From Elusimicrobia bacterium HGW-Elusimicrobia-1 (GTDB lineage: Bacteria; Elusimicrobiota; Endomicrobiia; PHAN01), in contig PHAN01000015.1 of NCBI GenBank assembly GCA_002841695.1, positions 1 to 43,368 of the forward strand: a stretch of 43,368 bases of DNA. Reading direction: 5' to 3'. Of the stretch, positions 31,601 to 40,600 are shown one piece after another. Position numbers and translations under genes: made by a program. The stretch's first letter is position 1. Each line of letters begins with the position of its first letter. The notes beneath the pieces were generated by a model. That model was not told where the DNA came from, searched no databases, and worked only from the letters and a program-made list of their open reading frames with translations.

Positions 31601-34600
31601 TTAATGTATCACGCCGATCTTGCGGATTATGGTAACGGCCTTATCGCGGGCGCGGACGGTTATCCTGGCGATATATCCGCCCTTGGCCACTTTCTGGCCC
31701 TGGGCGTTGGTGCCGTCCCACGGAACGCGGTTGGCTCCTTTGCGGCCGCCGCTTTGTCCGGCGGGATAATTCCAGCGGTCTACTTCATAGCCCAGCAAGT
31801 CGAACAGCGCTATTTCCACGTCGGCGTCCTGATTGAGGACGTACACTATATTGGTTCTCCCCTCCTCGCCGCCTTTTCTTGTATCGACGGGGTTGGGGAA
31901 GTTGCTTACGGCCGATATTACTTCGGCGGGCAGGCCGGTAACGGCGGGGGCGGACGGCGCAGACCACGCTCCCCATCCTCCGGCATAGTTCTGGGCGCGG
32001 ACGCGGTAGTAGTAGAAGCGTCCCTGCTCTCTTGGCTGGTTCGAGGGCAGATCCTTGTTGCCCACCTGGAAAGTGTTGTAACCACCCGACTTAATCCTTA
32101 TAGTTTGCCAGACGGGATTGGTATCCACGCGTTCCTGTATCTCATACGCGCGTACTCCGGATTCCTCGTCGGCGGAAGGAGCCCACTCTATAGTGTAGAC
32201 GCCGCTGGTCTCCGGACGTCCGGATTTTTCGGGGTCGGACACCGGCGCGCCGGCCTGTGACGGCGGGGATACGTCCACTCTATAAGCCATCATCGGAGCG
32301 GCCGGTCCATAGATGTCGGTTCCGGACACGGCCGCCACTGCGCGCACGCGGTAGAAGTACGCATAGTTGGTTACGCGGGTTCGGGCCGAGTGGGCCTGCG
32401 CCTGAGTGCCGTTAATGGCGCGCTCGACTATCGTAAAGGTATCGCCCGTCTTGGTGGTGTATTTCATCATTTCGCTGCCGATGTAAATCTGTCCGTTTTC
32501 AAGAGAGAAACCGTCGGTGCTTTCCACCTGCAGGAGGAACGGCGGAGCGGCAAGACGGGCAACCGAACTCTTGGTGCGCGTAACTTTGGCCACCACCAGC
32601 GGCAAATTCAACACTGTTTTTTTGTTTTGGGAGGCGGCCATCCATCCTTCCGTCGCTACGGATTCGGTCACGTCGTTTCTGTCTGCGACGGCGCCTATGC
32701 CTATCTGATATTCCTTGAAGTTGGCGGAAGTTACCCTCGGCCACTTACTGTATAGACGGGATGTTTCCTTGCTCCATTTTTCAGGTATGTAGCCCCAATC
32801 TACGTTGCCGTCTTTTTTAAGGTCGATTTCAGGAACGCCGTCGCCATTGAGGTCGCCCACGATGTCGTCGGCGAAGCCATCGCCGTCGAGATCGACATCG
32901 AGCACACCGTTGCCGGAAATGTCTATCTCGGCGATACCGTCGCCGTCGAGGTCGAGGTCGCGCGACTCGTCGCGTCCGGAAAGGTCTTCAATATCGTTTA
33001 CGCCGTCGCCGTCGAGATCTATGAACACTTCGCCGTCGGGGCTCATCACCCGGACAACCTCGTATTCAATTTCCCGATATGTGCCCTTGGCTCTATCCAG
33101 CGCTTCCTGATATATCTTCTTCTTCCTGTCGGTTATGGTATATCCCTTAGGCAGTCCTCCGTTGGCATTTATTTCTTCGATGCACATCGCCGGATAGCCG
33201 TCGCCGAAAACATCGACCCAAACTTTGGGAATCATGGAAACCGCGGATATTGTCGGGGCGTATTTATCCATTATACTCAGGGGATTGGATATATACGGGA
33301 AAGTGTTGGTCGCCGGCGAACCGGCGGTTTCAGGAACAATTACCAGTCCGGTGAAATGAAGCAGCGAGATACTCGCAAGATGGCCGCGTGTATTGGCATT
33401 GTTCGACAGGTCAAATTCTCCCACATTACCCGTCACAAACAACGTTTTGCCAGTTGTCCCTATTTCAAAACCTTTATCCCCCAGAGTTACCACGGCAGTG
33501 CTGGTAACAAAATCCAGGCCGCCGCGCGCGGCATAGCCCAGAAGCTTGTCCACCTGCGAATTAAAGACCCCGTTCCCGTCGATGTCGTGCCACACGCTTA
33601 TGCGGCTGAAATCGCCGTAACCGTCGCCGGCCTCCGACGGTGAATCAATAGTGCCCAACTGACGCAGAAGAAGCTTGTTCAGCGTGATTTGATTGCGATC
33701 CACCCACATATTAAGCCGCAACAGCGGGACGTTGACTGTAAGCTGCTGGACGGCGACGGGCGCCATACTCTCGGCCGTAATGCTCAGATTTACCGGGTTT
33801 ATCGTGAACATCGACGTCTCGTAGGGATAGCTGCCCGTGACGATGTCGAGTCCCATCTCCTGCTCAACCACCGACGAGTTCTCGTTAGGCGACGTAAACC
33901 GCAGCCAAGCGCGGTCCTGAATTTTTACGCCCAGCGAGTTACCGGCCACGGCGTTATCTCCTATGTCGTAGGCGATAAAGTACGTCTGCGCGGTCTTGGC
34001 CAGCATCTGCGGTTGAGTGAGTGTCACAACTTTGAGGCGGTTGCGATCGTCCAGAATATCGAACATATCAACCTTCGACACCGAGGCGCCGACGCTGTGC
34101 GATGCGGCCGCGGTGTTGAAAAGAGCGCGGCGGGTTACCCTGAGAGAAGGTCTGGCAATACCTGAAATCATCACGGTGCCGGCGCCGGAGAACTCCATTA
34201 TTTCGTCGCCAATCTTTGCGTAGAGCTGCGAGCCCGACGCGGGGAGTTGTCCCTGATCGGACACGGTGGAAGTCACTATCATATCGAACGGAACCGCGGC
34301 CAGATTTGAAACCTCGACGTCAAGCGCCGTGGACATCTCCGATATACAGTTGTCCTCGGCGTCGAGTATGTCGTTGCGATTGGAGTCCATATAAATTTTT
34401 ACGTATTTGACGTCGGAGTTGCGCGCATAAGGATAGTCGGCTTTGGAAGACGAACCGATGCGCTCAAGGTCGATGCCCCACCACCGCGCGCCGGCCACGG
34501 TCGTGCGGAGTTTCATTCTGGCCACCGGCACCCTGGTGGCTGCCTGGTAGGTGCCGCCGGCCTGATTGACGGCCTTCGCCGAGTCGTACACCCTCATTAT

Positions 34601-37600
34601 GCCGTAGCTTACGACCTCCATTATGGGCGATGCCTTGGTGGCTCTGGGCGGAGAGAATCCTTCGTCAAAGTTTTTCAAGTCCGGCACGGCCACCAGGAAA
34701 TAATCGGTGGAACGTATCGTAAATCCCACTGTCCTTGAGACCTGAGCGTTTTCCGCTATATCGTAAGTTACCCAGTAGGAATCAAGCGTGGGTCCGATTA
34801 TTTGCTTACGTTTGAGATTTACCGTTACGGTTCTGTCGACGAATCTCTCCGTGCCTTCGGTGATGAGGCCCAGATATTTTGACGTCGCGGAACTGTATAT
34901 GACTTCCGAGGGGGCATACTGACCGATTTCCGTGGTGGTATCCTTAAGCACCTTCCATACTTTCACCCTGGCTATGTCGCCGTCGACGCAGGTGACCTGC
35001 TCTTTGCCGGAGGGGTCGAGAACACTGAGGTCGAATTTCAATCCTTCCCAGACGGCTGTATTCTTATTGGTAAACAAAGTCAGCTGCATAACCCCGACGT
35101 TGACGTCGTTTTGCACCACGGATGTCGGCAGTATGTCGGATGTGCGCACATACATCGTGTCGACCGTGGGGATTATAACGGCGCCGGGCGAATCCATCGG
35201 GAAAGCCAGCGCGCCGAGGTCGTCGTAGTTGGACATCTGATGTCCCGCTTCGGACGGACCGAGGGCAACGCGGGTTCTCTCGGAACAGTACAGGCCGACG
35301 ACTTCGTTTTGAGGCGTCTTATTGGGGTCGGAGAACTTGGCCGACGGACTTATGTCCATAGTGAGCCAGTAGAGAGTGGGCGTGGTGGTCACAAGGGTGT
35401 ATCCGCGGTCAATGACGGGGTCGTTGAGACCTATCGACGCGAGGCCGTTGCCGTCGAACGCTCCCTGGCCGAGCCGCGTTTCCACAAACTCGGAAATCTC
35501 TCCGGTTTCGGGATCGCGGTCAAGAGTGCCGTTGCCGTTATCGCGCCATATCTTTATCGCCGATACGTCGGTATCGTCTCCGTAAAGACCCAGAGGCATC
35601 AACCGGTTGAAAGTTATATTTTCAAGACGAACTTCAAAGCCGCTTGAAACGAGTTTAAACTTCATAAAAGCGTTGTTTTTGTCGCCCTGCGTGTAACTTA
35701 TTCCCAACACGGCTCCCGACGAATGCGTCTGTGCCGTGGAATCAAGCAGACCTCTTGTGACTCCCAGCAAAGTGTCGGCGGATTTATCCGAGTAGCGTAT
35801 TATTTCGCTGCCTATTATGGCGTATCCGCTGGTGGGCAGACCAAGCGTGGGCGTGACCGAGTTGACCGGGTCGTTGGAATAAAGCGCGATGTAATTTTGC
35901 CCCGACGGCAAAGAGCCCTTGACGCGCGGCGCCGGATAAGAACCGGCCTTGGTCGTGAACATCGGCGACGGCGTGATGGTAACAGTTCTGGGAGACGGTA
36001 TTATGTCTCTGAGCCGGCCGGACAGCGGCGTGGAATACGCGCCGGTGGAAACCATATAATTGGGAGACGAGACCGCGAAATTGGTGCCGTCTCTTACGAT
36101 GCGCGCGCCCAGGGTGCGCGGCGCCTGCGTATCGGGATCGTTGGGCAGCGCATTGTCGGTAATGTCGTAAGTCACGAAGAATCTCTGCGACTTTCCTCTG
36201 TAAATCACGCGGCGGTCATCGTTGTTTTTGACGAAAAGTGTCTGCGCGTTAGCGGGTGTAAACGCTACATTCGACATGAGCGGCTGGCCGGTATTGCCGA
36301 AAGTTCCGGAACCTATAAGCAGGTCGTAGGCGGGCGAGAAGATGCCGTTGTTGTCCTGGTCGTACCAAATCTTGACTCGGGACACTTCTTCCACGAGATT
36401 ATTGTTATCGGCGGCGGTGCCGATGCCGTATATGTTGAGGCCGGACCAGCGCGCCTCCGAAGAACTGGTGTCCAGAGTAAACGTCAGCACCGGCTGGTTT
36501 GTGGCCTGCTGCTGCAAGCTTCCGCCCAAAGTCGTGTTGGTGGCCACGCAGACGATCGCGTCGGCGTATTCATTTACGCGCAGCACGTAGCTGGCAGATT
36601 TTCCGGACGGCGGCAGGCCTATCATATTGTAGCGGTTCTCCATGTAGTCGGGAACGCTCAGCGCAAAGTAGGCCGTGGTGCGCATTTCAAGACCGAGGTT
36701 GGCGTCGGGGTCGACATTGGCCAGTATGTTAACATCGTAAGTGACGAAATAATCCTTGGGTATAGTGGTAAGTTCCTGTCCGCCGAGCGAGCCGACGAGA
36801 TTGATTATGGCCTGTCCGGAAATAGGCGAGCCGGCGGCAAAACTCAGCGGAGACGAGGAGCGAACGACGTCCGTAAACGTGTTGTTGTTAATGTCGACGC
36901 CATAATAAGTTACCACCTCGCGGGCGGATGTTCCATCGCCCAGGACAAGCCGTCCGGGCGCGGCGGGGAAGGGACTGAGGTCCGGTATGAACGTCGTCAT
37001 ATCGACCACGCGGATGGAAGTATCCGCCGGACCCACGGCCCAGAACAGAGTGGACATCGGGAATACCGCCTTCTTGTCCGTGGGAGAAACCACCTGGTCG
37101 GTCGCGGGGTCAAGCAGGCCGTTGCCGTTGACGTCGCGCCACACTTTAATGTCGGCCACGTCGGCGGGACTGTTTTTACCCTCGGGGTTGCCCCTGTCGA
37201 ACTTGAGACCCGTCCATATGGCCGTCCTTTCCATGGTGGCCATGGTCATTCTTGCGACCGGTATGTTTTTGTCGCCTTGAACGGCTACGCCGGGCACGCT
37301 GAAATTGTTGGGCGCGCTCTTGTTGAAGTCCACGAGATTGGTGCGGTCGCGCGTGGCCTCGATAGTGACGAGCGAAGAAACTATGGCGGGTATCGGCTGT
37401 ATCTTGCCCTCGGGGCAGATAATATGGTTGGCGTCTGAGATTCTGGCGCCCTGCGTAAGAAGCGGCGTGGCCGAATCATGGATGCGATAGGCCACAAAGA
37501 AGTGCCGCGTGGTCGTGTCTATAAGTTGCAGCGAGTTGAGCGCCACGAGCGCCGCGCCGTCGGAGCCGAAGGTTGTCCACGTGGATATCTGCTGGTCCAG

Positions 37601-40600
37601 CGCCGACTGGAATATGCCGTCGCCGCCGGACGGGTCTCCCGTGGCGTTGTCGTCCATATATATAGCGCAGCCCACCACGTCCGAATCGTAACCGGAACCC
37701 GTCCTGGTTACCCTGACTTGACCGAGACGGCCGGTGAACTCGGGTGTCCACATGGAAATTTTGAGCATGCCCACCGACGGAGTTCCCTGATATACCCACG
37801 TGCTCTTGGCGAGTTCCGAGAACGTTCCGCGGTTTACTTCGTACCACGCGGCGATATCCTCGCTGGCGGCGAATATTTTGGCGGCTTCTTTCATCACGGG
37901 CGAGGTGGCCGTTCTTATGGAGAAGTTGTTGGCCGCTATTCTTGCCACGGAGGCGCTCGACGTTATTATGTAATTGTAGTTGTCAATCCTGAGACCCAGT
38001 GTGTTGGGCGTAGGGGCAACCGTGGAAATTCTTACAGTCAGGAAGTAGTTCCTCGACGTGGTCGTAATGATTTCGTTGAGGTCGGTGAAATACCACGCGT
38101 TGGCCGCCTCGCTAAACGTTCCGGTCTTAACCAGTTCGTCGGACGAAGGCCCTCCGAGGAACAGTTCGCCGTTGAATTTACCGTTGAGGTTGGAATCGCG
38201 GTACAGGCCCACGGCGGTAACGGCAGAGGCGGGCAATGTCCCCAGCTTGTCCACCCGCAATTGCGTCATTGAGGCCGTCTGTGTAACTCCCGACGGCTGC
38301 ACGCGGATGTTGAGACGCAGCATCGGCGCGGGAGCGGGCTTTTCGTCCACTTCGCCGTCGCCCTGCAAAAGCGCCGTTCTGTCCTGATACACACTGCCTT
38401 CGCGAAGTTCGCGTTTGGCGGGGGTCAGCGGATCTTCGGGCGCCATATCGGCGGGGGTTATCACCACGCCGGCGGTAACCACGTTGCCGTCGGAGCGGGA
38501 GGGCAGGTCCCTGTCCATATCGTCCGTATAGCCCACTATCTTCGACGGATGTCCGTCGGGCAGAACGATCGAGGCGTAGTCGGTAACGCGCACTTTAAGC
38601 GAACCTTGCTCCTGATTTGTCAGTTGCAGGGTCGAGTAAGTTCCGGCGTTGCCGGCGGTATAGGTGTAGTAGGTCGTGCCCTCGGGGCCGGAATCGCGCA
38701 GATTGACTTTGGATGCGTCGCCGTCGTGGGTCAGCAGAATCGTTCCGGTGTAATACTGTCCGTTCTGCGTATGGCCGGTGGCAAGGTTGCCGTATCTGTC
38801 GCGGGCGCGCACGGTTATAAGACCCGGCTCGTGCACGGACAGAGGATTGGTTATCAGGAAAGGATGATGCAGAGTGAAGTAGGCCGCGGGAGCCGGCGTT
38901 ATGAAGTTCTTCTGCTCGGTGGCAAAGAACTGCCGGCCCGAATCGGTGCGGGCCGTGGCGCGCAGCGTAACCGTTCCCGTCTGCGTTTCATAGATGAATA
39001 CCATAGCCACGGTTCCGCCCGACGGAATCAGAACGTTGGCAAGGGCTCCGCCGCTGATAAGCTGCCAGGCGGGGTTGTCCGGCACAAGCGCGGGATTGGT
39101 GCCGGCGTAAGTATTCTGCGTATAGGGCGCCTCAAAGCTGACGATAACGTTTTCCGTGGACGTGGCCACGTTGCCGAAACGGTCGCGCATCTGCACGGTT
39201 ACCGGGGCAGGCACAAAATTTCCGTTTCTCTTTATGATCATATCGCCGCCGCGTCCCTGCACGGTCATAGTGGACGAAGGCGTGCCGGATCCGTCAAACT
39301 GTATCGTAGTGCCGGCTACAAGAGATCTCTGCGGCGAAGTAAATACCGTCGTGACGGGCAGATCGGGTATAACCCTGTAATCCTGATTGCCCTGCGCCCA
39401 TCCAAAGTCCACATACTCTCTGGAGGTCAGCGTGTGAGTGCCCACCAAAGAATCCGTCATTACGTACTGAGTGGTGTGCATGCCCAGTGTAAATCTGTGC
39501 AGGGCCTCAGAAGCCGTCCATACGGCGGTGGCAAATCCGATGGCGAACCGCGTATCTCCGGAGGAATCCGACAAAACGCGAATGCGTCTGGGGCTGTCGT
39601 CGGCCAGATCCATGGCAAGTATCGGAGACGGGTTGGAGAACTTATCCTGCGTCTGCAGTATAAATGGCTGACTGGTGGCTCCCGCTATCAGGTTCCACTG
39701 GACAGAGGAGACAAACGCTGTCTTCTTGATGTAGTCCGGCTGCACATTGACCCACTGCGAACCGCCCGTCCATCCGCGGTCGCGCGCAGTAACGGTTATG
39801 ACGGGGCGGGAACCGCCGGCGGGATCGTAAGTGTTGGATGTTCTGGTATCCATATAGTAGAACCGCGCGCGATAATCGCCGGTGCCTATGGTAACCGTAG
39901 ACGCCGACTGCTGGAACGACGGCGGTGGGCCCACCGTTATGGCGGACGAAACCGAAAATCCGGAATAGTCGTAGTTCGTCGACGAAGACCGCAGATTCGC
40001 AAGATCCAGCGTAATCGTTTCGGTGGACAGCGTTGGGTTGTTCCACTTATCCTGCAGCTGCGCTTCCCAGAACACCGAGAGCGCGCCGGGGCCGGAAAGT
40101 GTGTACTCGTACGGGGTGCCGGCTGTGATGGTGGCTATAGCGTTATCAAAATTGACTTTGGTCGTGGCGTCGGGGTACACCGTAAGATTCCCGCGCGCCC
40201 ATCTGTCGGGGTCGGCGCCCATTCTTACGTCTATAAGCCACGTGCCGGTGCGGCCGTCCTCTCCCGACGGAGTCGACGACATCTCGTCGTAATACAGAAT
40301 ATAAGCGGCGGTCGATTTGTAAACGCCTCTGATATTAAGAGTGGTAACGGCCGGCCCGCCGGAGTATTCTCTGAATTCCCAGAGACGCGCGGGTGTTTGA
40401 GTTTTGGCCAGAGAGTTCGTCACAAGCGATATCGGCGTGTCGCCCTGATAAGTGGGGTTATTCCAGGCATCGAGACGCTGTACCGCCATCATAGTCGTCT
40501 CGTTGCCGGCGACGATTGAAGTCGGGAAGTCGACATACTGCATTTTGTAAGGCGTGCCGCCGATGGTCCTTACCGTTTTGGAATTGCCGACCAGAGCGCC

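Noticed and set aside
32815-33030. Dockerin domain in the giant protein
   Set aside because: The DxDGDG loops lack the paired 22-residue dockerin layout with its helices, and no cohesin or cellulosome gene is present.
35723-40519. Very long plus-strand open frames opposite the giant gene
   Set aside because: They are shadows of a GC-biased gene; the translations are Arg/Gly/Val-rich without domains, while the minus frame has clear modular repeats.
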